Of a stretch of DNA of 64,000 nucleotides, positions 46,780 to 58,530 are shown piece by piece. This stretch comes from Sesamum alatum (lineage: Eukaryota > Streptophyta > Magnoliopsida > Lamiales > Pedaliaceae), in assembly GCA_034509735.1 (NCBI GenBank), contig JACGWO010000005.1, positions 37,540,479 to 37,604,478 of the forward strand. Direction: 5' to 3'. The translations under genes were made by a program, and so were the position numbers. Numbering within the stretch: position 1 is the stretch's first letter; every line of letters starts with the position of its first letter. Below the pieces are notes generated by a model. It was not told the DNA's origin. It saw only the letters and a program-made list of their open reading frames with translations, and searched no databases.

Positions 46780-47142
46780 GAAAAATTACAAATACCTCCC
46801 GAGCTTTGTAAATTTCAACAAAGGCTTGAAATTGACGATTTTGCCCTTGATTTTTTAGTTAAATAGAAGAAAAATCAGCTGAGGCAAATTGCATTATTAA
46901 CTCCTTATGTAAAAAACTTTAAGAACCTCTCCCTGCACATTGTACTCCAAAAAAAATTCAAAAAATTCAAAAAATTAAATAAAATGCATAAGGGTATTTT
47001 GGTCAGTTCACCCATAAAAATGGATGGAAATGAATTATTTGTTACACGATTACAAATTTTAGGGGGTATTTGTAATTTTTCAAACAACAAGGAAGTATTT
47101 ATAATTATGTCAAACTTCAGGATAAGTAGTTGTAATTTACCC
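46720..47142. mobile_element. GGGTAAATTACA-family MITE, complete
   Basis: GGGTAAATTACATCTACC at left and GTTGTAATTTACCC at right enclose the full family core: ATTGACGATTTTGCCCTTGA, GGTCAGTTCACCCATAAAAATGG and TTACAAATTTTAGGGGGTAT. It is the best reference copy together with 20272 and 22576. Confidence 0.85.
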
Positions 47143-48224
47143 ATAAAAATAAATATTAACTCTACAATAAGTTTAATTTTGTTACAATATAATTATTAGT
47201 GACACAAATTATGCGTAAAGTTGTCATGGTAGAAACTTAGTGAGAAATTTATAGTGACAATACAAATATAGAACCGAAACATATTTGTTATCGGGTAGAC
47301 TTCGATTTTGCCAAAACTTAACGTGGCGGGGTTTGGATTGTTTGGTAGAAAAGCAAACTTGTTGAACAAGTCAAGAAGTTCCAAACTTAGTAAAATCCCT
47401 AGAATAGTGTAGTAATTATATTCATTAACCACTTATGCTAATTCATTTTTGGAATAACTCTTGATTTTATTGAATGTTCTTAATATTCATATGCTCCGAG
47501 GAGATGCCCAATTCTCACACATTGGATCAATGAGATGGTAGTAGAACTACCACCACCTAACATGGTCCATTGTAGATATTCATGTTGTTCGTAAAATTCT
47601 TACCTGGACTAAATATGGTTGAATCAAACCAATCACAGAGCAAGTATGATATGTGACTGATCACTCTTTTCTTGAATTATACATCAATCACAAAATAAGT
47701 GTATTGTACTTATGTTAACCTCAATCAAATTATGTTAAAAGGAGGGAGATTATTGTACTATTATTAATAAAAAAAAAAAGGGAAAGAGCGATCAACATAG
47801 TAACTCTCTTTAGATATGATTGTAGAAATCCCCTATCGTTGTGAAACATTCGCTTTGAGCCATAGCTACTACTGTACTACCTAAAAGATGAATTCTACAT
47901 CACAACCCTGTTACGATGCAAAGTGGATCTGGTGTACTACCACGAGTAGATTCTTACAAACCCGATTTTGTCCGAAAACCTATCATATCCACTAGAAAGA
48001 TACAATACCCTAATAAATCCCTAAATCCCAGGTTCGAGGGAAGAAAATGACTATATAATTACGGGCGTAAAATTTTAAAACATACCATAGTAAAATAATT
48101 GAAACTCAACATATATTATTGGATATATTGAGTTATAGTTAAGATGTAGCACAATTGGTGATACATATATGATGAATTCAAATGCTAGCACAAGATTCAA
48201 GTCCATCACATGACAAGATTATTT
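47143..48224. other. AT-rich spacer
   Basis: No gene or clear element is seen. Confidence 0.5.
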
Positions 48225-48318
48225 CATCACATGCTACTTATGAGAAAAAGAAAGAGATAGTGATTCATCAAATGCTACTTATGAGAAAAAGAAAGAGATA
48301 GTGATACATCACATGCTT
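48225..48318 (+). repeat. 41-bp tandem repeat, two units plus a partial third
   Basis: The units at 48225-48265 and 48266-48306 (CATCA(C/A)ATGCTACTTATGAG, then AAAAAGAAAGAGATAGTGAT) differ at only two positions. They are followed by CATCACATGCTT. Confidence 0.9.
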
Positions 48319-48554
48319 GAGAACTAATTTATATCACTTTTTCTTGACTACTAATTTTAGCATTCAGCCAAATTATGTCATCAACTAATTGTGGACTCCA
48401 ATATCATTAGCAGTTGGCTTTCACATGAAAGTTCCAAAAATAGAAATTAAGGATATATCTGACTCAGTATTTGTCTCTTATAGTTACCAAATCCTCTACA
48501 TTTGGGAGATCAAATTGTAGAGGTTGTGTTATAGTTATATAACATTAAAATAAA

Positions 48555-48762
48555 GGGTAAATTACAACGGTTCTCTCGATGTTTTTCCTAATTATAAATG
48601 CCCCTCATTGTTTGAATAATTACAAATACCCCTCTAAAATTAATGGTCGTCTAACAAATACTCATGACAGCCATTGTAAGGGGTATTTGTTAGACAACCA
48701 TTAATTCCAGGGGAGTATTTGTAATTATGATAAATCTCAGGCGAGCCTATTGTAATTTACCC
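48555..48762. mobile_element. Short palindromic MITE, 208 bp
   Basis: GGGTAAATTACAACGG and TATTGTAATTTACCC are the ends, flanked by TAAA on both sides. The interior is largely palindromic (AATTAATGGTCGTCTAACAA / TTGTTAGACAACCATTAATT). It is a deletion-like short form of the long family, as at 16868. Confidence 0.8.
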
Positions 48763-49975
48763 TAAAATATAAAAAAAAATGCTAATATGTAGGACTTGAT
48801 TTATAACTTACAAAACATTAGTGATGGTTTTATTGATATGGTCAAAAACTAAAAGATTAAAGGAGTTCATAAGAATGTGACATAAATAAGCCCATGTCCT
48901 AAAAGCTAATCAAATATCTGAAGACATTTTATGAATTTTCAGACATTATATTCAAACATCTTCATATTAATGCTCTCTTAACACCCTCTTATTAGGAAGG
49001 GCTTATCACAGCTTCCAAATCCATTATTTACAAACCATATGCAATGTAGGAAAAAGAAAACAAATTATTTCACTAACATGCAATTTGACAAGTAAAATCT
49101 TGGAGGGGTCCTAGTGATCTGATTGCTATAACTAGAACACCCATTAAAATAAGCTCCAGAAATAGAGATATAACATGTCATCAGTAAAACTTGGAAGACA
49201 AAATTCATATGAGAGATAACTAATCTCACAATGAGTCTTTAGATTGATGAGCATGTCTTACATGGTACCAATAGAAGATATAAAATCTAATGTTTGTGTA
49301 GTATAAGATTGCAATAAGGTTAGATCACTCACCTTGAGATTCAATGGATGAGCCGATCTGGTTATTTTTTTCAGGAACACTCTCAATCGACCCAAACCGA
49401 CCTGTCTGTGCTCATATTTTCAATTCATTGCTGTGAGAGTTTAGTCAGCAAATAAATGTGATTCAATAATCACATCCACTTAATGCCATTAGTCCTACCT
49501 CTTTTTGTTTTGCCCCTTTCGACATAGTATCATTAGGTGGGGAACATAGAATTGCCGAGGAAAGAAAAATGGGTGCGATCCATTGATCCAATGGCATATG
49601 TTTTTATGCTTCTATCACAAAATATACAATGAAGCCTTGCAACCCCAATTCTTGTGATCTGACGAAGTGCCTCTTTGATAAGAAAACGTGACCTGTACCA
49701 GCAAGAACTTCACTGATGATTTAATCCATTGATATCAAGTGCAATTAAAGGCAGAGTTTATTTTTGAGAAACTTGATCCGGGCACTTTTCACCAACTATC
49801 CTACTCCTCAATCCTCTTGCCAGATAAGCATTGGCAATACGGCATTGCTTCCCTTGCTCAGCAGGCAGCTTTTAGAACAAGACGAGTGCTTTGCACATTG
49901 TCTAGAATTTCAGGATTAAGTTCAACCAGGAGGGTTCTGGTTTTTGCTTTAAACATCTTTTGCCTTGTACTCATC
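48763..49975. other. Spacer, including the PPR gene 3' flank
   Basis: No supported gene. The plus-strand frame at 49739-50236 is mostly the shadow of the PPR gene. Confidence 0.5.
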
Positions 49976-51649
49976 TTAATCCGTGATGCCTGTAAAAGCA
50001 TCAGCAGAATATGTATTGTAGCCTTGAAACCTGGCTTCCCTTGTGATCTCATCAAGAACATCATATATCAGAGACACACTCTCATGAGACCTGTCACCAG
50101 CCAGGAATTCAAATATGTTTCCTTCTATCTGGATCCAACTTCGACCAGGAGGCTTCCTCACCTTTATATCAAGCATCTTTTGCCTGATACCCACGACATC
50201 CTGCCACTTCTTAGCAGCAGCATATACATTGGATAATAGCACAAAGTAGCCAGCGGCTCGATGAGGGTCAAGTTCCTCGGTCAACCAATCAGCTACATCA
50301 GAAGCAAGCTTCACACTTTTGTATATCCTACATCCACCAAGAATGGCACCCCAAATCGCATCGTTCGGCTTCATAGGCATAGATTTCACCAGCTCATGTG
50401 CTTCATCCAATAATCCTGCACGACTCAACAAATCAACCATGCACCCAAAGTGCTCTATCCTTGGTTCAATTCCCCAAGTCTCAATCATACTCTGAAAGTA
50501 ATGGCGTCCCTCATTGACATACCCAGAATGGCTGCAGGCACACAGAACACCCAAGAATGTGATTTCATCAGGTCTAACATTGTTGTCTTCTATGCCTTCC
50601 ATCCAGTGAAACACAGAAAGAGCCTCATCCCCGTAACCGTGTTTCGCGAAGCCTGTAATCATGCTAGTCCAAGAAACGGTAGTTCTCTGATCCATCCCTT
50701 TAAATATTCCAAATGCTGTGTCAATTTCACCACAGCTGGCATACATATGTATCAGTGCATTCTCCAACGAAATGAGGACTGGCTGCTTTCTATAACTGAA
50801 AGACTCAACAACGTATGAATGGATCCACTTCCCCAAGTTCAGATCGCCCAATTCAGCACATGCTGATAGAACTGCCACCAAGGTGACCTGGTCAAACTCT
50901 ATATTCTCCAGCTGCATCTCAGAAAATAAGGTCAATGCTTCCTTACATCTCCCATTTTGTGTGCATCCAGCAATCATGGTGGTCCACGACACAACATTCC
51001 TCCCCGGCATCTCCTCGAACACTCTTCGTGCCCCATCAACATCTCCACACTGAAAGCACCCCAAAAGCAACGAATTCCACGTGACCACATTCCTCTCGCC
51101 CATTTCATCGAACACACGCTTCGCCTTCCCAACTCCATCATCCCCACCACGCTTCACATAAAAATCAACCAAACTGGTCCCAACATAAACATTAGAACAG
51201 AACCCACTCTTCAAAACCTTCCCATGAACCTGCTCCCCCTCTCCCAACAACCCTCCTTTAGCACAACCATTAATAACAAAAGTATAAGTGTGCCCATCAG
51301 GCAGCGCTAAAGAACGGCCCATACTATTAAACAACTCCACCGATTTACACGGGTTCCCACCGATCGACCAGCCTCTAATAACCTGGTTCCAGAGAGCAGC
51401 ACTCGGATCCGGCACCTGGTCGAACACTTGGTGGGCACGCGGGAAATTGTTGAAAACCGTATAAAGAGACAATAGCTTGACAAGAATGAAGCTTTTCTTG
51501 GCAAAACCATTGGTGATAATGTGGGCATGGATTTGCGAGAGCTGCCTTACAGTTCTGCAGCGGCTGTGCAATAGAAAGAAGAGGCGCTGTTGCAGAATCC
51601 TCGAGCTTGTGCAATAGGCCGAAATTCTCTGTTCAATGAACATGCACAC
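49976..51649 (-). CDS. Pentatricopeptide repeat protein, PLS class, E/E+ subgroup
   Basis: A single-exon frame of 557 residues, usual for plant PLS-class PPR genes. After a short N-terminal targeting-type segment (Arg/Ser/Leu-rich, about 1-35), PPR motifs run from about 38 to 430 (QIHAHIITNGF, RNVVTWNSLLLGCFQCGDVDGA, RNVVSWTTMIAGCTQNGRCKEAL, TVSWTSMITGFAKHGYGDEAL, IEHFGCMVDLLSRAGLLDEA). The E motif starts at WGAILGGCRIYKSV, and the E+-like segment contains GRSWIQIEGNIFEFLAGDRSH. There is no DYW deaminase domain. Such proteins act in mitochondria or chloroplasts as site-recognition factors for C-to-U RNA editing. The RNA target cannot be read from the protein by eye. The frame is clean, without breaks. 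Confidence 0.94.
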   Translation of the reverse strand: MCMFIEQRISAYCTSSRILQQRLFFLLHSRCRTVRQLSQIHAHIITNGFAKKSFILVKLLSLYTVFNNFPRAHQVFDQVPDPSAALWNQVIRGWSIGGNPCKSVELFNSMGRSLALPDGHTYTFVINGCAKGGLLGEGEQVHGKVLKSGFCSNVYVGTSLVDFYVKRGGDDGVGKAKRVFDEMGERNVVTWNSLLLGCFQCGDVDGARRVFEEMPGRNVVSWTTMIAGCTQNGRCKEALTLFSEMQLENIEFDQVTLVAVLSACAELGDLNLGKWIHSYVVESFSYRKQPVLISLENALIHMYASCGEIDTAFGIFKGMDQRTTVSWTSMITGFAKHGYGDEALSVFHWMEGIEDNNVRPDEITFLGVLCACSHSGYVNEGRHYFQSMIETWGIEPRIEHFGCMVDLLSRAGLLDEAHELVKSMPMKPNDAIWGAILGGCRIYKSVKLASDVADWLTEELDPHRAAGYFVLLSNVYAAAKKWQDVVGIRQKMLDIKVRKPPGRSWIQIEGNIFEFLAGDRSHESVSLIYDVLDEITREARFQGYNTYSADAFTGITD

Positions 51650-52174
51650 AATTTGGCTGGTCGTGTAAACTGCTTCAACTTCAGATGGTTAGCTTCGCCA
51701 ATCAACTGGGAATTTGATGTGATATTTTTCCAAGGGCCTAATCAATTCGCTCGTCATCCCAAACGAACCCTACTACCAGTAGTATCTGTATTGTCAAGAA
51801 CAGAATGACTTGAAGCCGATTGATCCAACACACCAAATGGAAAAATTCTTTGCCATGGCGTGATTCTGAATTTCAGTATGATCATGATCCCTTATAAAAT
51901 AATGGGTTCTGATTTTTGAGGACTCATCGACCATCGTGACTGTGATATTATAAATAATATTTTACATTTTTAAAATATATTATAAAATAAAAATATATAT
52001 AAACTAACACATCATGTTTAAAAAAAAAAACAAATTATTAATATTATTGACACAATAAAATATTAATGTCGGTATAGGTAACCGCTCTTTGTGAAATAAA
52101 TATTTGTTTCACTTTATCGTAAATTATTATTCATTATGTCAACAATAATATCGAACAATACTTAAGTATGAGAA
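51650..52174. other. PPR gene upstream region and AT-rich spacer
   Basis: The first 200 bases should hold the PPR promoter (minus strand). 51945-52090 is an inverted relative of the repeat at 20760-20925 and 19790-19900. No gene is seen. Confidence 0.4.
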
Positions 52175-52605
52175 ATTGAAAAAAATGCAAGCAACCCTCC
52201 TGTGATATTCTAAATGAGCAAATTACCCCCTTATGAAAAATAAAATAGTAATTTACCTCTTGTATTTTTTAAAATGAATCAATTTACCGACCCATATTTT
52301 TTAAAATGGAGCAATTTACCTCCCTACACAGGAGATAAATTGCTCCATTTTAAAGAACACGAGAAAATAAATTGCTATTTTTGTTTCATGAGAGGAGGGG
52401 TAATTTATTCATTTGCACTAAATACAGAGAAGTAAATTGCGTTAAATCCATGAGAAAATCTATGGACCGAAATATCTTCCAACAATGTACATCTGCGTGT
52501 TTGTGTCATCTTAATAAACCATTAAATCTTTTTTTTTTATAAGAGAATAATTTGCTTATTTACAATATCACAAAATGGATAATTTGCATTAAACCCTAAA
52601 AGAAA
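52175..52605. mobile_element. Fold-back element, ~430 bp
   Basis: Nested inverted repeats are present. The outer pair is TGCAAGCAACCCTCCTGTGATATT at the left and AATATCACAAAATGG...TTTGCATTAAACCC at the right. The inner pair is AAAATGGAGCAATTTACCTCC and GGAGATAAATTGCTCCATTTT around 52300-52360. Repeated (A/G)TAATTTACC phrases occur throughout. No ORF is present. Confidence 0.7.
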
Positions 52606-53368
52606 ATCCGAATCCAAAGAAGCCAAATATTCCGACATAATACGATCAAGGGAACTCACTAATACATTTATATACAAAAAAACATGACATGTACATGAAG
52701 AAGCATGTCCCTTTTCTTCTTTCTAGTAAGTGAACATAAGTATGTTGATCTTTCCTACACAAAATCCCAATGAGGAGTATTGCTATACACATTCATCTCA
52801 TAACAGCTCTATGATTACTCTTCTTGTCTGTCCGTATTTTTTCTAACACCTGACAACAAAGTTCGATGATGTTTTGCTCCTACTTGTCCTGGATATCGTC
52901 TGCGATACAAAAAGGAGTCATCAAAACAAAGAAAGTCGAAACGATGTATGTAAGCAAGTAACGCGTCTGGTTTCATATTTTGTGTTAGTGTAAGATAAAT
53001 AAAAATAAGTTAAAACGAACAGAACTGTGTGTTTTGTAATGATATAAGGAAACAACAGAGATGTTTTTCGCAGATGGGGAGAAAATGAAAACAAATTTTG
53101 CAGAAGTAGTTTTTTCTTAAATCTGCAAGAAATCTGTTAGTGGTGTCTCATTTTGTGATCGAAATAACCTCTGCAGTGTTTGTCATGGCTTCAATTTTTT
53201 TCGATGATCTGCTAATAATATGATGTAAGGGATGCATTACATGCAGCAGAAAGGTAAAATATAAGATCAAGAACGTGTAAAATAACAGCGAGCATTGGTA
53301 TAGGTATTACCTGCGAATCGAGAGTGCAAAGCCAAAGGTAGACGTAAACAAAATCTCCAACGGGTAAT
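52606..53368. other. RPE 3' flank
   Basis: It holds the 3' UTR of the epimerase gene (minus strand), and possibly a further noncoding exon. No protein-coding gene is seen. Confidence 0.45.
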
Positions 53369-53908
53369 TTATACCGGACCTGCGTCGGGCCTTTTGCTGG
53401 TTTTGATCCCTTTAATAGCTGCAAACACAAGAGATAACACGTATGAAAAACGTCGAGGACGTATCATTAAAACAGTAAAACCAAAACTTTGTCTGTTTTG
53501 GTTTCTTCGTTGTATGAAAAATAACTAGAAAACATCATGAATGTTTATCTATATTTTTACTGCATTTCAAGTTATCTCTATCTTTCTTTCTCTATCTCCG
53601 AAAAACAAAGAAAAGCGTGTTGAAATTGGAAGCAAACGAAGCCCAAATTCTTCTGAATAAGCTTGCAAAAAGTTGTTTTACACTTACCTTCAGCATAGTC
53701 GGGCGCTCCAAAAACAGCAGAACCAGCAACTAATGCATTGGCCCCAGCTTCAATTACCTGCCGATATGATCAAAGTAAGAGTAATGCTATATTTCATATT
53801 AGATTGTGTTGCATAAGGGATTGAAAAAAGGGGAAGGCAAAAAGAGGAGACGGCACAAAGAGATCTTTTGGTTATAGCGTTAGCAGTAATCCCTGTCCAC
53901 ATACTAAA

Positions 53909-53964
<56 letters not shown>

Positions 53965-56951
53965 GGCTGACCTTATAAGCGTTTTTAGGACCAACTCCAC
54001 CGTCTACCTCAATCCATGGGTTGACTCCCTGCAATGCAAACATCAGAATGTGAATGCTTCAGGTGTACCAGGCAAAGAGCAAACAGAACCGTATTTACTA
54101 CCTTCTCCGCACACATTCTTCTCAAGTCTGAGATTTTCTTGACTTGGCTCTCGATGAAGCTTTGCCCACCAAAACCAGGGTTGACGGACATAATCAAAAC
54201 CAGATCAACCACTGTTATTACATGAAGAAAAACACTAGAAGATGTCAATTCACTCGACAAAACATGGCTAGAGTGAACAGTTCAAACTATAATAAAGGAA
54301 ACAAGAAAGCAACGTTCAACTGACAACCTTTACTCCAAGACTTTATTTATGCTTCATTACTTGTTCTTTGTTACGTGTAACACTCATGCTTTTGTTTCCA
54401 GTCAAAAAGAATATGGAAAAATGCTCAAGGAATTTGCAACATGGCTCTCAAACTAACTCTTATTTGTCAATTCTCGAGATGATTAAATCTACATCCCCTC
54501 AACTGTGGTCAAATTGCAGAAACCACCACTACTATTTCAATAAGTACAATGGTACGTCAACGACGTTTTCATCATAAGGATGTTTTTACCACAATGGCAC
54601 CCTGTGTTGCCACTGTAATTAATATAAAATTGGGGGTGATTTTTGTTAATTTATGATCTTCTTTCTTGCCTCGTTCCCGTGCTACTTTAAGCATTAGTAT
54701 CAGATTTACAGTGACGTTATCATGCTGTTAAGTAAAGAATTTCATTTCCCCCAAAAGTAGCACATATTCCATGATGATCTCAACACACAGCTCGTCAACT
54801 ATGAGAAGCACACTTCAAAATTTTATTGATATTATCCCTCCATGACACTTGCTGTTCAGAATTTTATCAGCCAACAAAGTACTTAATCTTACCATCAAGA
54901 ACATATTCTATGGCACTCAAAGGGGTTCCAGGGTTCAGGACAACTCCAGCTTTAGCACCAAGACTCTTGACCTAAATGAAATCCAAAAAAAGTAGAATGT
55001 GAATGTGATTTGTCACTCTGAAAATGCAATTTTTGCGTCTAAAACTGGAAGGATCCAAACTTTCTCTGCACCACAAGCATCTTCCTTTTCCGCTGAATAA
55101 ATCCCAGAAAAAAATATCACTAAACTAAAAAGTCTAGTGACAGACACATCTTATGCCAGAAGGTGATATTGTAATTCTTGGCTAGCAAACTTGAGAACTT
55201 AACTACAAATCGAGACCTTAACAACACTGCCTTGAGTATAGCTTCCGTAGCTTAAAATCTTACTTGATTTAAGGTGCGGTGCAAATGGATAGTTGAAGAT
55301 TGTTCACAATGAAGGCTAACTATGTCGGCTCCAGCCTTTATGAAGTCGGGCACGCGCCGATCAGGTTCCACTATCATCTGCCAAGCTTTAAATCTATGTA
55401 AACAAAGGGTTCTGACATAAGAGTGATCCTGAAGTTGATAAGTAAAAAGCTGAACAGTAAAGGTACCAGATGCACATCCAACGGAAGATCTGTGACAGGA
55501 CGGAGTGCATCAACTACAAGGGGTCCAATCGTAATATTTGGGACAAAGCGACCATCCATCACATCAACATGAATCCAATCACAACCTGCCAACTCTACTG
55601 CTTTCACCTAGTTATATGACATATAGAACAGCGAAAATCAATCACCCTGGACAAAAGACGTGAATCAGTACTATGTGAAAGCAAATAGTGATACTTAGGA
55701 TATTGCGGCAGTTGCATGCAAAATGAAAGAGGTATCCTTCTTAGATATTGCTTGTAGTTTCTGAAAGAAAAGGTTAGATTATGATAATCTACCTGTTCTC
55801 CTAACTTGGCAAAGTTAGCAGAAAGAATAGATGGAGAGACAATGATGTCACTTTTCGAGAACTTATCGACCCGAGAGGTTGCCTTCACCACAGTTAGAGA
55901 TTTTCTCCTGCATTTCATGCATTAAACTGAACACAATCAGAAAGCCAACTAAAACCTTTCTGCCCAATGTCTCTATAATAAGAAATCCTTTCACCAAAAA
56001 ACGCAGAGAAAGAGGAATTCCACAGGGCGGATCAAGTAAGCTAAGTTTGATTGATGGCATATATTCATTTCAGCAACAATGTCTGAGGTCCAAACGACAA
56101 TACAATCATCAAAGGCGAAGTAGATGCAAGAGCTGATAACGGTGAACTTGCTCTAACAACCAATATCAGTTTTAGCAACTTTGAACTGCAATAATGCATT
56201 ACTGGTCAAGGAAATATATTTTCGAGTGATGAAACAAACCAAGAATTGTCAATAACATCTCAATAACGACGCAAGTAGCTTTTGAACTCCAATTAATGAG
56301 ACAAATGAATAGCTCTATCTCCCACGTAAAGTTACATGCCGAACTTCTTGCATAATTATTGAAGATCAAACAAGCATATCCACAAATACAGGAGTTTCAT
56401 CACCCTCTATAGCCAGTCTAGCTATACATGGTAGCAATAAATGCTAATGCAACAACTAAATCAATACTGAACTTGCAAGAAGCATATCCCCTACACTAAA
56501 CACAATTGAACTAACAATCAAGAATCCTAATACCCAAAAGCCAAGTCCTTCCAAATGTGCAAATTTAGAAAGTAATTAGCAATACCATACATTGCAAAAG
56601 CCCAAAGCAATCAAAACCCAGAGAAAGTTACCCATTTCATGCACACAGCACACCCAGAATCACACATATTATCACTTTATACAGGAAGCAGGCCAAGACC
56701 CCTTTAACAAAGAAGAATTTTCTCTGGTCAATTTACCATCAGGATTCGGAATTGAGCTTCAAGATTCACAAAGAACACAGAAACGCTCAATCTTTACAAA
56801 GCGTATTCCCAGAATTATGTAAGAAGGGAGAAAAAGACTACATATTACTTGTAAAAGTGAGTGAATTGGGAGTGGAAAAAGAAGACTCGTGGCCTCCACC
56901 AACTGACTGAAGAAAGGTTGATGAACACAAAGAAGCAGCTGCGGATGCCAT
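53369..56951 (-). CDS. RPE: Ribulose-phosphate 3-epimerase, chloroplast
   Basis: Nine coding exons on the minus strand: 56849-56951, 55793-55907, 55467-55607, 55264-55377, 54893-54971, 54102-54211, 53972-54028, 53688-53757 and 53369-53418. The enzyme interconverts ribulose-5-phosphate and xylulose-5-phosphate in the Calvin cycle and pentose phosphate pathway. It is a TIM barrel, with [32 protein letters not shown] (metal-binding His and Asp), [12 protein letters not shown] and the catalytic Asp in EVDGGVGP. A Ser/Thr-rich plastid transit peptide ([16 protein letters not shown]...) precedes it. Expected length is about 279 residues, near the plant norm. One oddity: exon 1 plus exon 2 total 218 nt where 219 is needed. 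The donor reads ACAA|GTAATA and the acceptor TGCAG|GAG, so the join is one base short of frame. Confidence 0.9.
53913..53962. repeat. (GA)25 microsatellite in RPE intron
   Basis: An uninterrupted AG dinucleotide tract of 50 bases lies in the intron between RPE exons 7 and 8. On the gene strand it is (CT)n and starts about ten bases after the splice donor. Confidence 0.97.
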
Positions 56952-57207
56952 TTTTTCTGGTATATTGTCTCTCAAGATTCAAATTCTATTGTTTTCGGGC
57001 ACTGAATCTGAATTCTTGGAAGCGAGGTCTCAATGATGGGTGGAAAATAGTTTGTCTTTCCAAGTTCCCTAGAGACATTTAACCAATCCCATTTCGTTGA
57101 GAGTCCTAAACAAGTAACAGGATGATACAAAAACACACACACACACACAAACAAAAAAAGAAAAAAAGGAAAAGGGGTCAATCACAGCCATGTTTGGTAT
57201 AATTATG
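56952..57207 (-). promoter_or_regulatory. RPE upstream region
   Basis: It holds the 5' UTR and proximal promoter of the epimerase. A (CA/TG)n-like tract (ACACACACACAC) is at about 57134-57149. Confidence 0.4.
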
Positions 57208-57632
57208 TCGTAAATTACAGTTACCTCTCCCAAATTTGATATAATTATAAATATTATTTTATTATTTAGAAAATTATAAACACATCATTTAAAATTTATA
57301 ATCATCTAACAACTAACTCATTTTCATTCATTTTTATGGGTGAACTGAACAAAATGACCTTATGCACTTAATTATTTTTTATTTAATTCTTAAAAAAAAT
57401 TGAATTATAATACGCAGGGAGAAGTTTTTTAAAGTTTTTACACAGAGAATCAACAATGCTATTTGGCTCGGCTGATTTTCTACAATCTTAATAAAAAATT
57501 CAAGGGTAAAATGGTTAATTTCAGGCTTTTGGTTAAAAATTACAAACTTCAGGGGGTATTTGTGATTTTTCAAACAACGAGGGATATTTGTAATTATGTC
57601 AAACTCTAAGGGGAGGTGACTGTAATTTACCC
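57208..57632. mobile_element. GGGTAAATTACA-family MITE
   Basis: GTAAATTACAGTTACCTCTCCC at left (terminal GG mutated) and GTGACTGTAATTTACCC at right, with the core in inverted orientation (TTTTATGGGTGAACTGAAC, GGTAAAATGGTTAATTTCAGG). It lies about 260 bp upstream of the RPE start. Confidence 0.8.
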
Positions 57633-58141
57633 TAATTATAATGTTTATTGTTTGAGAAATTACAAATATTTCTGTTTTTTCATTTTGTATCTCAACTAGG
57701 TTTTGATTCAATTTTTGTATTGAACGGATTAAACTAAGCTTTCAAATTATTAATTACAATTTTATATATTTTTTAACAAAATTAATATTCTCTATTGAAT
57801 ATTTATTCTTACAACTTCAATTTTTTAGAAAAAAATTATAGGAAAAGAAAACTAACAATGGAAAAATAATAATTTTTACCTAATTTTTTTAGGGGTTACA
57901 TAATTATTTTATATTTTATGATGTATGTATAATTTCTTAATTACTGAGGAGGTATATATAATTATGACAAATTTTAAGAAAGGTGTCTGTAATTTATTAA
58001 TTTATTAAAAAAAAAGAAAAGACTTCTTCAGAAGATTTTTATGATGGAACGTCTGACTAACACGTGTCAAATTGGGTTTCTAATGAATTGACCAAAAAAG
58101 GGCCTAGTTGAAGTTTTAACGTGAGCCGACATTTCATATTA
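57633..58141. other. AT-rich spacer
   Basis: It holds short fragments resembling MITE arms (AATTACAAATATTTCTG, AATTATGACAAATTTTAAG). No gene is seen. Confidence 0.45.
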
Positions 58142-58530
58142 GAGAGGGTATTTGTTTAAATTTATTTAAAATATTTTATAATATATTTTCTTTGGAACTT
58201 ATAAAATATTAAATCGTATTTTTAAAATAAACTCTAGGAACATTTACAAAAAACAATACATTCAAAAGCTTATAAAATGGGAGTAATATTACTTCTCTAA
58301 TTAATATGACTGTAATTGTAGAAATTCGTTAAAATATTAAAAATATGTAAGTCGAAAACTTCTCACTTTTTTCACGTTTTTAATTAAATTTTATAAGCTC
58401 ATAATATCTTATTTTGAATTTTATAAACTCTTACCTCAAAAATCTTATTGAACAATTTTCAACATCTTATAAGTTCTCGAAAATCTTATAAAATATTTTA
58501 GAAAGTTTATAAGTTCAACCGAACACCCTC
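58142..58530. mobile_element. Tourist-like MITE, 389 bp
   Basis: GAGAGGGTATTTG at left and CCGAACACCCTC at right are imperfect inverted ends. They are flanked by TTA on both sides (58139-58141 and 58531-58533). It belongs to the family of the element in TOC1 intron 1. Confidence 0.8.

Noticed and set aside
48225..48318. CRISPR-like repeat
   Set aside because: The two adjacent 41-bp units have no spacers, and the genome is a plant nucleus. It is a simple tandem duplication.
49739..50236. 165-codon plus-strand frame
   Set aside because: More than half is antisense to the PPR gene and the rest has no features.
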